This document shows, piece after piece, positions 1 to 6,807 of a stretch of 9,763 nt of DNA. The DNA is from an uncultured Lachnospiraceae bacterium (GTDB taxonomy: Bacteria > Bacillota_A > Clostridia > Lachnospirales > Lachnospiraceae): positions 1 through 9,763 of the forward strand of contig CACXDR010000323.1 of assembly GCA_902766415.1 (NCBI GenBank), given 5' to 3'. The position numbers and the translations under genes are program-made. Below the pieces are notes generated by a model that was not told where the DNA came from, searched no databases, and saw only the letters and a list, made by a program, of their open reading frames with translations. The first letter of the stretch is position 1; every line of letters starts with the position of its first letter.

Positions 1-15
1 CTGCTTTTGGGATAG

Positions 16-768
16 TCGACCGTCTCGCTCGAATTCTGGAGGGCGCTCCGCAACACGTTCGTCCTGAGTTTTTACGGTTTGCTCTTCGGCTTTCCGATGC
101 CGATCATTCTGGCGCTGTTTTTCAACGAAATCCGCTCCAACATCGCCCGAAGCGTATTACAGGTGCTGACTTACTTGCCCAAGTTCATGTCAACGGTTGT
201 AATGGCTTCCCTCGTCACCATGCTTGTGAAGCAGGGCTCCCTGACCTCCAACATGGGTATCATCAGCCAGGCGCTGGTGAAGCTCGGGATCATCACCCAG
301 GAGATCGGGCACGCCGGACTTCTGAACAACCCGGCATTCTTCCGTTCCATCTACCAGATCAGCGGCATCTGGGAAGGCGCGGGCTATGACAGCATCGTCT
401 TCTTCGCGGCGATCATCGCGATCTCCCCGACGAGCTACGAGGCGGCGCAGATCGACGGCGCCGACAAGTGGGCGCAGATGAGATACGTCGTCCTGCCCAG
501 CATCCTCTCCACGATCGTCATCATGCTGATCACGAGGATCGGTTCCCTTCTGAACATCGGATACGAGAAGGTCCTTCTTCTTTATAACCAGAACACCTAT
601 GTCACTGCGGACGTCGTCAGTACCTTCGCTTACCGGAGCGGTCTCGGCGGCGGTGCGGGTACCGGTATCGCCTCGGCGGCTGAGATGATGAACAACGTCA
701 TCGGAATGCTCCTGGTCATCGGCTCGAACACCATAGCCCGCAAGGCGAGCAACACGTCGCTCTACTGA
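16..768 (+). CDS. ABC sugar importer permease, LplB/YteP type (5' incomplete, in-frame stop at 13-15)
   Basis: This is one of the two membrane subunits of a carbohydrate ABC importer (binding-protein-dependent transport inner membrane family, MetI-like fold). The readable frame runs from codon 16-18, with family-typical residues from the start (EFWRALRNT, then LLFGFPMPIILALFFNEI and QVLTYLPKF). The cytoplasmic coupling loop is canonical: EAAQIDGA begins at base 439 and the LP pair lies at 493-498, the site that docks on the ATPase. LplB-type permeases are usually about 290-320 residues; 251 codons are readable here, so the first membrane span and part of the following loop are missing. A TAG at 13-15 interrupts the frame just upstream. 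The first possible internal start is TTG at 79, but homologous residues before it argue that this is not the true start. The gene lies 13 bases before the second permease and is co-transcribed with it. It could be a real pseudogene, a frameshift, or a sequence error at a contig edge. Confidence 0.88.
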   Translation, partial: STVSLEFWRALRNTFVLSFYGLLFGFPMPIILALFFNEIRSNIARSVLQVLTYLPKFMSTVVMASLVTMLVKQGSLTSNMGIISQALVKLGIITQEIGHAGLLNNPAFFRSIYQISGIWEGAGYDSIVFFAAIIAISPTSYEAAQIDGADKWAQMRYVVLPSILSTIVIMLITRIGSLLNIGYEKVLLLYNQNTYVTADVVSTFAYRSGLGGGAGTGIASAAEMMNNVIGMLLVIGSNTIARKASNTSLY

Positions 769-781
769 TCGGAGGCACGGC

Positions 782-1672
782 ATGAAAAGAAAACTTGAAT
801 TTTCCGAGCTGGTCTTCAAGATCATCAGCTATACGCTGCTGACCATCTTCGCGCTTATGTGCCTTTACCCGTTCGTCTACGCCGTATCGGCTTCGATCAG
901 CGGAAGAGAGGCGGTCGAGTACGGCGAGATCATCCTGTTCCCGAAGAACATCCAGTTTGAGGCCTTCAAGAGCATGTTCAACAACAACATGTTCTGGAAC
1001 GCCTACTCGAACACCCTGTTCATCACGCTGTTCGGTACCATCTGGGCCATGCTGGTCGCGATCCTCGGCGCGTACGCGCTTTCGAAGAAACGCCTCCTGT
1101 TCCGGAAGCAGTTCAACCTGTTCCTGGTCTTCACCATGTGGTTCTCCGCCGGCATCATCCCGCAGTACCTGAACTACCTGGCTACGCAGAAGGTGTTCCG
1201 CGCGGTCGGCATCACGGATGACAAGTGGCTGGTCGTTATCGCAATGGGTATGGCGGCCATGAACATCATCCTCCTCCGCAACGCGTTCGAGGGCGTCCCG
1301 TCCGAGATCGAGGAGGCGGCCATCGTTGACGGCGCGAGCGAGTTCCAGGTCCTCACGCAGGTCTACATCCCCATGAGCAAGTCGACGATCGCGACGGTCG
1401 CGCTGTTCTTCGCGATCTCGAGATGGAACGGATACTTCTGGGCGAGGCAGATGATCTCGAACCAGAACGAGCACCCGCTGCAGGTCTTCATCAGACTTCA
1501 GCTGGAGCGCTTCACCGACGCGGAGCAGATGGCAGGCTGGAGCTATCCGTACGCTTCCGACTCCGTCATCTACGCGCTGATCGTATGCTCCATCATCCCG
1601 ATCCTGATCATTTACCCGTTCATCCAGAAATACTTCGCCAAGGGCGTGAACGTCGGCGGCGTTAAGGAGTAA
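782..1672 (+). CDS. ABC sugar importer permease, LplC/YtcP type
   Basis: This is the second membrane subunit of the importer, expected to pair with the upstream permease to form the channel in the cytoplasmic membrane. The 296 residues match the usual length of the LplC/YtcP/AraQ-like group. About six hydrophobic spans are visible, beginning near residues 13-35 (ISYTLLTIFALMCLYPF) and ending near 262-281. The EAA coupling loop lies at residues 168-190: EEAAIVDGASEF, then YIPMSK where many relatives have LP. It is followed by the conserved stretch with RWNGYFWA (residues 213-221). The start is supported by GGAGG at 771-775, seven bases ahead of the ATG. The gene ends in TAA and is followed after 22 bases by the solute-binding protein, the usual permease-permease-binding protein order of the lpl/yte class. 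The exact sugar cannot be read from this subunit; the GH28 and GH105 neighbours point to pectic oligosaccharides. Confidence 0.95.
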   Translation: MKRKLEFSELVFKIISYTLLTIFALMCLYPFVYAVSASISGREAVEYGEIILFPKNIQFEAFKSMFNNNMFWNAYSNTLFITLFGTIWAMLVAILGAYALSKKRLLFRKQFNLFLVFTMWFSAGIIPQYLNYLATQKVFRAVGITDDKWLVVIAMGMAAMNIILLRNAFEGVPSEIEEAAIVDGASEFQVLTQVYIPMSKSTIATVALFFAISRWNGYFWARQMISNQNEHPLQVFIRLQLERFTDAEQMAGWSYPYASDSVIYALIVCSIIPILIIYPFIQKYFAKGVNVGGVKE

Positions 1673-1694
1673 AGCATCTTATAAGGAGGAAAAT

Positions 1695-3881
1695 ATGAAA
1701 AAGAAATCTCTCATTGCTCTTGCGTTAACAGGCGCGATGGCAGCTTCCCTTGCGGCCTGCGGACCGAAGATCCAGGTCGAGGGCGGCGCTACGCAGGCGG
1801 CTGCACCGGCAGAGACTGCCGCGCAGGGCGGCAGCGCTGCGGAGACTCAGGCGGCGGCAGAAGCGGGCGGCCTTGATTTCGCCGAGGGCACCGTGCTCCG
1901 CATGGCGACCGGCTACAACTCCAAGAACACCGGTCTTTTCTTCGACGCTGACACCATGGATTCCCACGGCGGAAGCATCACCCTCGCGGACGGCAACACC
2001 TACCGCACCGACGACCTGAAGCCCACCTGGGTCGAGGTCGAGAAGCGTCTCGGCATAAAGTTCGAGAACAAGTACCAGGGCAACTCCGCAAGCAAGGAGT
2101 TCGATTACTGGAAAGAGCAGCTCGACCAGGTCGATGTCGTCAGCGGTACCGCGGCGAAGCTTTCCGAGAACGGCGAGGCCGGCTACATCGTCAACATCGG
2201 CGAGTATCTTGACCAGATGCCGAACTTCAAGGCTTACCTTGAGAAGAACCCGATCGTCCGCCTTTCCATCACCGGCAACACCTCCACCGGCGCGATCTAT
2301 TTCAGCCCGTACTTCGACGGCGTCAACGATATCGAGCGTATGCCGCTGATGCGTACCGACTGGGTCGTGAAGCTGCTTGACGGCGAGGGCGAGTTCACCG
2401 CCGACGCGAGCGGCAAGACGCAGGCTCCGGTCTGCCAGCCGTACATGCCGACCTCCGGCAAGGTGGAAGTCGACGTCGTCAGCCTTGACGGCAGCAAGAC
2501 CGAGACCGTCACCAAGGATTACGATGCTGCAGGCAACATCGTTGACCTGATGAACCAGGCGGGCTCCATCGACGGCGTGACCGCTGTCAACATGCTCCGC
2601 ACCTACATCGACACCGCTTACAACGGCTACTACGGCACCGAGCGTTCCAACCTGTTCGTCGGCCAGAACGCCGCATGGGATGCTGACGAGCTTGTCGCCC
2701 TGCTCCGCTGCGTGGTCTCCAACCCGCAGACGCTGAACGGCACGGATACCGTCCAGGGCATCTTCACCCGTGAGGAGAACAACAACCAGCGCCGTGTCGA
2801 CATGATGCGGTTCGCAGCGACCCTCTTCGGCGTCCGCGGCCTTGAGTCCAGACAGGATTTCCTGTATGTCGGCGCTGACGGCGCCCTTCACGACGCCCGC
2901 CAGGAGAAGGAATGCTACGAGGCGATGGAGCGCATGAACGCGATGGGTCAGGAAGGCCTTCTTTCCAAGAACTTCATCGACAGCGCGGAAGGCAAGACCC
3001 AGACCTACCTTGAGAATGACCTCGGCTTCATGCACTACGATTACAACCAGACCCAGACCATCTTCAACGAGAACAAGGAAGTCCTTCAGGACGGCGAGAA
3101 GTACATGGCAGTCATGGTCCCGGTGGCACACTGGGAGGACGGCACCGACGGCGGCACCTTCATGAGATTCACCGAGTCCTGGAGATCTGTCAAGACCGAC
3201 GGCTGGGGCATCTCCAAGTCCGGTGTCGGCGATGACACCAACAAGCTGAACGCGGCTCTTTCCCTCATCGACTACGCTTACTCTCCGGAGGGCCAGATCC
3301 TCATGAGCTACGGCCCGGATGCGTTCATCAAGACCAACGCGGACGGCAGCTATGTCACCTTCAGCTTCAACGGCACCGATATGCCGGAGATCGCGGATGC
3401 GACCCGCGAGGAGCTCTGGAAGCTTGAGGGCGGCAACTACACGAACTACGCGCGCCGTTATCTTGGTTCCACCCTGTCCTTCGCGAAGAGCCAGGCATTC
3501 GAGTATCAGTGCACCAGCGAAGTCGGAAGAGAGGGCGCAGGCTACATCTCCAAGGCGATCGCGCTCGGCACCATCAAGCATCCGGAGCTTGCGATCACGG
3601 ATAACAGCTGGTACACCTCTGTCCCGACCGTCCTTCCGACCAGCAAGACCGACAACGAGATGCTCGGCGGCTACACTGACCTGACCAACGAGTTCTCCCA
3701 GAACAAGGACGGCAAGAACGAGCTCGTCGACATCATCGCCAAGGGCTACACCGAGGAAGGCCGCAGCAGCGCTCAGGAGACCGCGGACTTTGTCGCGAAC
3801 AACATGAACGGCAAGCAGTATCTCGCGATCAAGAACGGCGCGTGGGACGATATCGTCAGCTACTACAACAGCCTTAAGTGA
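1695..3881 (+). CDS. Lipoprotein solute-binding protein of a sugar ABC importer, LplA/YtcQ type, long form
   Basis: This is the extracellular binding protein that captures the oligosaccharide and delivers it to the permease pair. Residues 1-22 are a classic lipoprotein signal: a lysine-rich start, a hydrophobic stretch and the lipobox LAAC with the lipidated Cys at 22. Residues about 26-59 form a flexible tether rich in Ala, Gly, Glu and Gln. The folded part begins near residue 60 and carries family features: PTWVEVEKRLGIKFE (110-124), INIGEYLDQMPNF-like text near 167-178, YFSPYFDG (202-209) with DIERMPLMRTDWV just after, and a C-lobe stretch near 504-545 (WGIS, LSLIDYAYSPEG, SYGPDAF). At 728 residues it is much longer than the roughly 500-550 typical of LplA proteins. 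The start is fixed by AAGGAGGA at 1683-1690, the strongest ribosome site in the window, consistent with a binding protein made in excess over the permeases. Confidence 0.95.
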   Translation: MKKKSLIALALTGAMAASLAACGPKIQVEGGATQAAAPAETAAQGGSAAETQAAAEAGGLDFAEGTVLRMATGYNSKNTGLFFDADTMDSHGGSITLADGNTYRTDDLKPTWVEVEKRLGIKFENKYQGNSASKEFDYWKEQLDQVDVVSGTAAKLSENGEAGYIVNIGEYLDQMPNFKAYLEKNPIVRLSITGNTSTGAIYFSPYFDGVNDIERMPLMRTDWVVKLLDGEGEFTADASGKTQAPVCQPYMPTSGKVEVDVVSLDGSKTETVTKDYDAAGNIVDLMNQAGSIDGVTAVNMLRTYIDTAYNGYYGTERSNLFVGQNAAWDADELVALLRCVVSNPQTLNGTDTVQGIFTREENNNQRRVDMMRFAATLFGVRGLESRQDFLYVGADGALHDARQEKECYEAMERMNAMGQEGLLSKNFIDSAEGKTQTYLENDLGFMHYDYNQTQTIFNENKEVLQDGEKYMAVMVPVAHWEDGTDGGTFMRFTESWRSVKTDGWGISKSGVGDDTNKLNAALSLIDYAYSPEGQILMSYGPDAFIKTNADGSYVTFSFNGTDMPEIADATREELWKLEGGNYTNYARRYLGSTLSFAKSQAFEYQCTSEVGREGAGYISKAIALGTIKHPELAITDNSWYTSVPTVLPTSKTDNEMLGGYTDLTNEFSQNKDGKNELVDIIAKGYTEEGRSSAQETADFVANNMNGKQYLAIKNGAWDDIVSYYNSLK

Positions 3882-3957
3882 TCAGATCCGCTTTTACACG
3901 CCGCGCGGGGCAGGCCCCGGCCCGGCTCCTCGCAACCAGTTAACACAGACGTTCTAT

Positions 3958-3963
3958 TATAAT
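3958..3963 (+). promoter_or_regulatory. Possible internal promoter -10 box (TATAAT)
   Basis: A perfect TATAAT lies in an AT-rich patch (3954-3975) inside an otherwise very GC-rich 156-base gap between the binding-protein gene and the first small membrane-protein gene. No good -35 box sits at the right distance: the hexamer 17 bases upstream is ACCAGT, and the TTAACA at 3940-3945 is only 12 bases away. If real, transcription would start near 3970, just before the strong hairpin, and would let the downstream half of the operon be expressed separately. This is inference from a single box. Confidence 0.35.
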
Positions 3964-3975
3964 TAAGAAGTAATT

Positions 3976-4017
3976 CCGGCGCGGTCCCCGGGGAAGGGCC
4001 CGGGGACCGAAGGCCGG
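3976..4017 (+). other. Strong GC hairpin in the intergenic gap after the binding-protein gene
   Basis: Bases 3983-3992 and 3999-4008 form a perfect ten-base-pair inverted repeat (GGTCCCCGGG with CCCGGGGACC) around a six-base GAAGGG loop. A second helix, CCGGC at 3976-3980 with GCCGG at 4013-4017, can close around it across a small internal loop. No run of T follows, so it does not look like a classic intrinsic terminator. Such hairpins after binding-protein genes commonly protect the upstream message from 3' decay, raising binding protein over the downstream subunits; that role is the most likely here. A smaller GC hairpin (3906-3910 with 3915-3919, loop CAGG) lies in the same gap and is weak evidence alone. 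Confidence 0.7.
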
Positions 4018-4037
4018 ACGTAAGCAGGGAGGTCGTC

Positions 4038-4628
4038 ATGTACAAGAAGCAGCTGACTGCGGAAAAAATCATTTGCCTTATCGCGCTCATCGTGAGCGTG
4101 GCGGTTTTCGTCTACTCACTCGGGATCATGACCGACCTGTATGATGCTTTATACAGCACCATGAGAAACGCGAACGATCTGACCAAGACGGACGTGCCGG
4201 GCTCCATTGTTTACTACAACATGCAGGAGTTCAACCAGTATTTCCTGAAAGGCAGCATCATCCAGGTCCTTCTGGCCCTGTTCCTCCGGATCACGAACAC
4301 GCATGTCAGGAGGAAATATTACATCGGAAATTATGTAGCCACCGCGGCCTACGCTGTTTACGCGGCAGCGTTCGCCTTCTGGTGCCACGGCTATATCGAG
4401 ATATTCAAGCAGCAGTTCCTGAAGGTGGATTTCGCAGCGCTGAAGGAACACGCCGAAATGTGGAACACCTACTACACGGAGTCCACGTTCTGGTTTGACA
4501 TTCATTATCTGATCTTCGGCATCAGCATCTGCTCCGCGATCCTTCTTGTCTGGAACGCGGTGTGGAAGACGCAGCTCATGAAGGAAGAAAAAGCGCTTCT
4601 TAGCACCGGAAGGGAGGCAAAGGCATGA
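4038..4628 (+). CDS. Small membrane protein of unknown function, four predicted spans (accessory candidate 1)
   Basis: I do not recognise a family for this 196-residue protein. Hydrophobic segments lie near residues 11-33, 67-85, 97-117 and 154-175. The link between spans 2 and 3 is basic (RITNTHVRRK, 84-93) and is therefore predicted to be cytoplasmic, giving an N-in, C-in protein. Two long outer loops result: about 34-66, with a TDVPGS turn, and about 118-153, rich in aromatic and acidic residues. There is no lipobox, catalytic motif or nucleotide-binding motif. The start follows GGGAGG at 4027-4032. The last codons overlap the next gene by four bases (ATGA), so the two are almost certainly co-translated. 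Its place between binding protein and ATPase suggests an accessory of the importer, but no sequence feature proves it. Confidence 0.85.
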   Translation: MYKKQLTAEKIICLIALIVSVAVFVYSLGIMTDLYDALYSTMRNANDLTKTDVPGSIVYYNMQEFNQYFLKGSIIQVLLALFLRITNTHVRRKYYIGNYVATAAYAVYAAAFAFWCHGYIEIFKQQFLKVDFAALKEHAEMWNTYYTESTFWFDIHYLIFGISICSAILLVWNAVWKTQLMKEEKALLSTGREAKA

Positions 4629-5134
4629 ACAGCACGAAAGCAATGACGGCGGAGGATATGGAGATCAGGACAGACCGGATGCGCTTCATCAAGAACCATC
4701 TGTCCGCGAACCTTGCTCTGCTTGCGATCCTTTTCGACGTCTTCTATTTCGTCACCGTTTACAGGCAGGATGTCGGAAGCTACTACTACAACATCATCAT
4801 CGGCGCTTCCATTATCTACAACCTTCTTTTCATGCTCACCGTGTTCCTTTGCTCCGAGGGCGTGAAGAACTACAAGAAGAACTATTCCATTTTGCTTTTC
4901 GTGGTCGGTATCCTGCAGTTCGTAAGGATCTGCATCCTGCCCATGAAGGCGCACTTCGCTACCACGCTGATCCAGAACGAAGAGGTCCGCGTCATGAGCG
5001 ACGGACAGTTCATGACCCTGGTCGTTTTCCTCGTCGCGTCCGGCATCTGCTGCATCCTGGCAGCGGCAGTCAACTGGTCCAGGTGCAGGCAGCTTGAGGA
5101 ACACATGAACAAGCTTGCGGCGAAGACGGCATAA
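4625..5134 (+). CDS. Small membrane protein of unknown function, four predicted spans (accessory candidate 2)
   Basis: I do not recognise a family for this 169-residue protein. A charged cytoplasmic amino end of about 25 residues is followed by hydrophobic segments near 27-46, 54-78, 87-106 and 129-150, then a charged tail. The loop between spans 2 and 3 (EGVKNYKKN, 78-86) is basic and predicted cytoplasmic. The outer loop between spans 1 and 2 has a tyrosine cluster (GSYYYN, 51-56). Spans 2 to 4 contain several cysteines (76, 103, 142, 143). The start overlaps the previous stop by four bases and has its own GGGAGG at 4612-4617. The TAA stop overlaps the ATPase gene's ribosome site (AAGGAGG, 5133-5139), so translation of this protein and the ATPase is closely linked, fitting a role in the same complex. 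Confidence 0.85.
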   Translation: MNSTKAMTAEDMEIRTDRMRFIKNHLSANLALLAILFDVFYFVTVYRQDVGSYYYNIIIGASIIYNLLFMLTVFLCSEGVKNYKKNYSILLFVVGILQFVRICILPMKAHFATTLIQNEEVRVMSDGQFMTLVVFLVASGICCILAAAVNWSRCRQLEEHMNKLAAKTA

Positions 5135-5146
5135 GGAGGCGGAACA

Positions 5147-6214
5147 ATGGCAGAGCTCAGCTTACAGCATATCGATAAGATCTATGACAATAACGTTCAG
5201 GCCGTTTTTGATTTCAACCTTGAGGTGAAGGACGGCGAGCTGATCGTCCTGGTCGGCCCCTCCGGCTGCGGAAAGTCCACGACGCTCCGCATGGTCGCGG
5301 GACTTGAGGACATCTCCGCAGGCCATCTCCTTCTTGACGGCAGGGACATCACCCAGACGCCGGCGAAGGACAGGGACATGGCGATGGTCTTCCAGAGCTA
5401 CGCGCTGTACGGCCACATGACCATCTATGAGAATATGGCGTTCTCGCTTACGCTCCGCAAGGAGGACCCGAACGTCATCCACAAGAAGGTCATCGCCGCG
5501 GCGGAGATCCTGGGACTTACGGAGCAGCTGAACAAGAAGCCGAACCAGCTGTCCGGCGGACAGCGGCAGCGTGTCGCGATGGGACGTTCCATCGTCCGCA
5601 ACCCGAAGGTCTTCCTGTTCGACGAGCCGCTCTCGAACCTTGACGCGAAGCTCCGCGGCGCGACCAGGCGCGAGATCCTCCTGCTCCACAAGCGCCTCCA
5701 GGCGACCATGATGTACGTCACGCATGACCAGACCGAGGCTCTGACGCTTGCGGACCGTATCGTCTGCATGTCCATGGGCCATGTACAGCAGACGGGCACC
5801 CCGCTCGAGCTTTACGACAAGCCGGTGAACATCTTCGTCGCGAGCTTCATCGGCCTTCCGCCCATGAACTTCTTTGACGTAAAGGTCGCGGGCGATGTCC
5901 TTATGGGCGAGGGCTTCAGCGTACCGCTTTCCGAGGCGGAGCGCGCGGTGCTCCTCCCGTACCAGGGCAAGGAGATCACGCTCGGCGTGCGTCCGGAGGA
6001 TATGACAGAGGGCGGAGACGTCCCGGTCGACGTCACCACGAACGAGAATCTCGGCATGAACACGCTGGTCCACGGTTATATCGGCGGCAACAGGAAGCTC
6101 AGGATCACCGCCAAGCTGAAGGGCTGGTGCAATTTTAAGAACGGCGATACGGCAACGCTCTCGTTCAACCGCAGGCACTTCTTCGACAAAGAGACCACGA
6201 ACGCAATCAGGTGA
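5147..6214 (+). CDS. ABC importer ATPase, MsmX/UgpC/MalK type
   Basis: This is the cytoplasmic ATP-hydrolysing subunit that powers the sugar importer, probably as a homodimer on the permease pair. All motifs are intact: Walker A GPSGCGKST (37-45), Q-loop Gln 83, signature LSGGQ (135-139), Walker B ending in Asp-Glu (159-160), D-loop SNLD (163-166) and switch His 193. The rest of the protein, from about 235, is the regulatory OB-fold (TOBE) region of the MalK group, with HGYIGGNRKLRI-like strands near 304-320. The length (355) is normal for this group of roughly 360-370. One change stands out: the text after the Q-loop reads ALYGHMTIYENM, with Gly where most relatives have Pro. It follows the second small membrane protein by 12 bases. 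In Bacillus, transporters of this type share an ATPase encoded elsewhere (MsmX), so an in-operon copy suggests a dedicated one. Automatic tools often call such genes ugpC or msmX; neither specificity is shown here. Confidence 0.97.
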   Translation: MAELSLQHIDKIYDNNVQAVFDFNLEVKDGELIVLVGPSGCGKSTTLRMVAGLEDISAGHLLLDGRDITQTPAKDRDMAMVFQSYALYGHMTIYENMAFSLTLRKEDPNVIHKKVIAAAEILGLTEQLNKKPNQLSGGQRQRVAMGRSIVRNPKVFLFDEPLSNLDAKLRGATRREILLLHKRLQATMMYVTHDQTEALTLADRIVCMSMGHVQQTGTPLELYDKPVNIFVASFIGLPPMNFFDVKVAGDVLMGEGFSVPLSEAERAVLLPYQGKEITLGVRPEDMTEGGDVPVDVTTNENLGMNTLVHGYIGGNRKLRITAKLKGWCNFKNGDTATLSFNRRHFFDKETTNAIR

Positions 6215-6225
6215 GGTGAGGGACC

Positions 6226-6780
6226 ATGGTGAAAAAGAACAACGGCTTAAAGGAAGCCTTCCGGCAGTTTCTGGTAACGCTGAAGCGGCAGCCCCAGCTC
6301 ATTCCGTTATGCGCATTCGTGATCACGTTCCTGGTCTATTCGCTGCATCTTACCTACATTTCCAACACGACGGCGAAGATCGCCGGCAGGGGAATGGGGC
6401 TCTGCGGCTTCGCGACCATGCTGTTTTCCATGCTTTCGATCGTCTGCTTCATGAACGCGTTCCAGGTCAGAAAGCCTGTGAACAAGCCGATGCTGATCCT
6501 CATGCTGGTCATGGTCGGCATCATCGCGCTCGCTGACGTGAACTACCTGAACAAGATCTATGAGGCGGTCATCGGGCCGCAGGCATCCATCAAGGTCGAT
6601 ATGAGCACGGTCTATATCGCCTATGCCGAGTACTATCTGAGGATGCACCTCATCTGCCTCGGGGTCTCCGTCGTTCTGACGCTGCTCCTTCCGGTCTACG
6701 CGAAGGCGATCCGGAAGATCAAGACGAGCGTCGAGGTCGAAGACAACGGCGAGATGGGAGCGATCGATATTACCGGCTGA
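6226..6780 (+). CDS. Small membrane protein of unknown function, four predicted spans (accessory candidate 3)
   Basis: I do not recognise a family for this 184-residue protein. The basic amino end (about 24 residues) is followed by hydrophobic segments near 25-46, 57-78, 88-108 and 140-160, then a charged acidic tail of about 24 residues. The loop between spans 2 and 3 (VRKPVNKP, 81-88) is basic, so N-in and C-in is predicted, with the longest outer loop at about 109-139. This layout, with a short loop, a short basic loop and then a longer outer loop before the last span, resembles the two small proteins upstream of the ATPase. The ribosome site is modest (GGTGAGGG, 6213-6222 region), weaker than that of the ATPase. 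The gene begins 11 bases after the ATPase stop, so it belongs to the same transcript. Confidence 0.83.
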   Translation: MVKKNNGLKEAFRQFLVTLKRQPQLIPLCAFVITFLVYSLHLTYISNTTAKIAGRGMGLCGFATMLFSMLSIVCFMNAFQVRKPVNKPMLILMLVMVGIIALADVNYLNKIYEAVIGPQASIKVDMSTVYIAYAEYYLRMHLICLGVSVVLTLLLPVYAKAIRKIKTSVEVEDNGEMGAIDITG

Positions 6781-6807
6781 TCAACATGAAAGGAACCGGA
6801 CTGCGGG

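Noticed and set aside
13..15. TAG read as an amino acid (stop recoding)
   Set aside because: No other in-frame TAG occurs within the genes, and a TAG follows TGA directly at 9056-9058 as a backup stop. A sequence error or broken gene is simpler.
1725..3581. A 618-codon open frame on the minus strand under the binding-protein gene
   Set aside because: It is a shadow of a long GC-rich gene with biased codons. Its translation is Val/Leu/Ala/Asp/Arg-rich without domain signatures, and the plus-strand protein has clear family motifs.
3940..3945. TTAACA as a -35 box for the TATAAT at 3958
   Set aside because: The spacing is only 12 bases, too short for a normal sigma-A promoter; kept only as a possible -10 box.
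3976..4017. Intrinsic transcription terminator
   Set aside because: The stem is strong but is followed by GACGTAAGCAGGG rather than a T-run, and the operon continues with well-placed ribosome sites.
5162..6178. A 338-codon open frame on the minus strand under the ATPase gene
   Set aside because: It mirrors the ATPase frame, and the ATPase has every expected motif on the plus strand.
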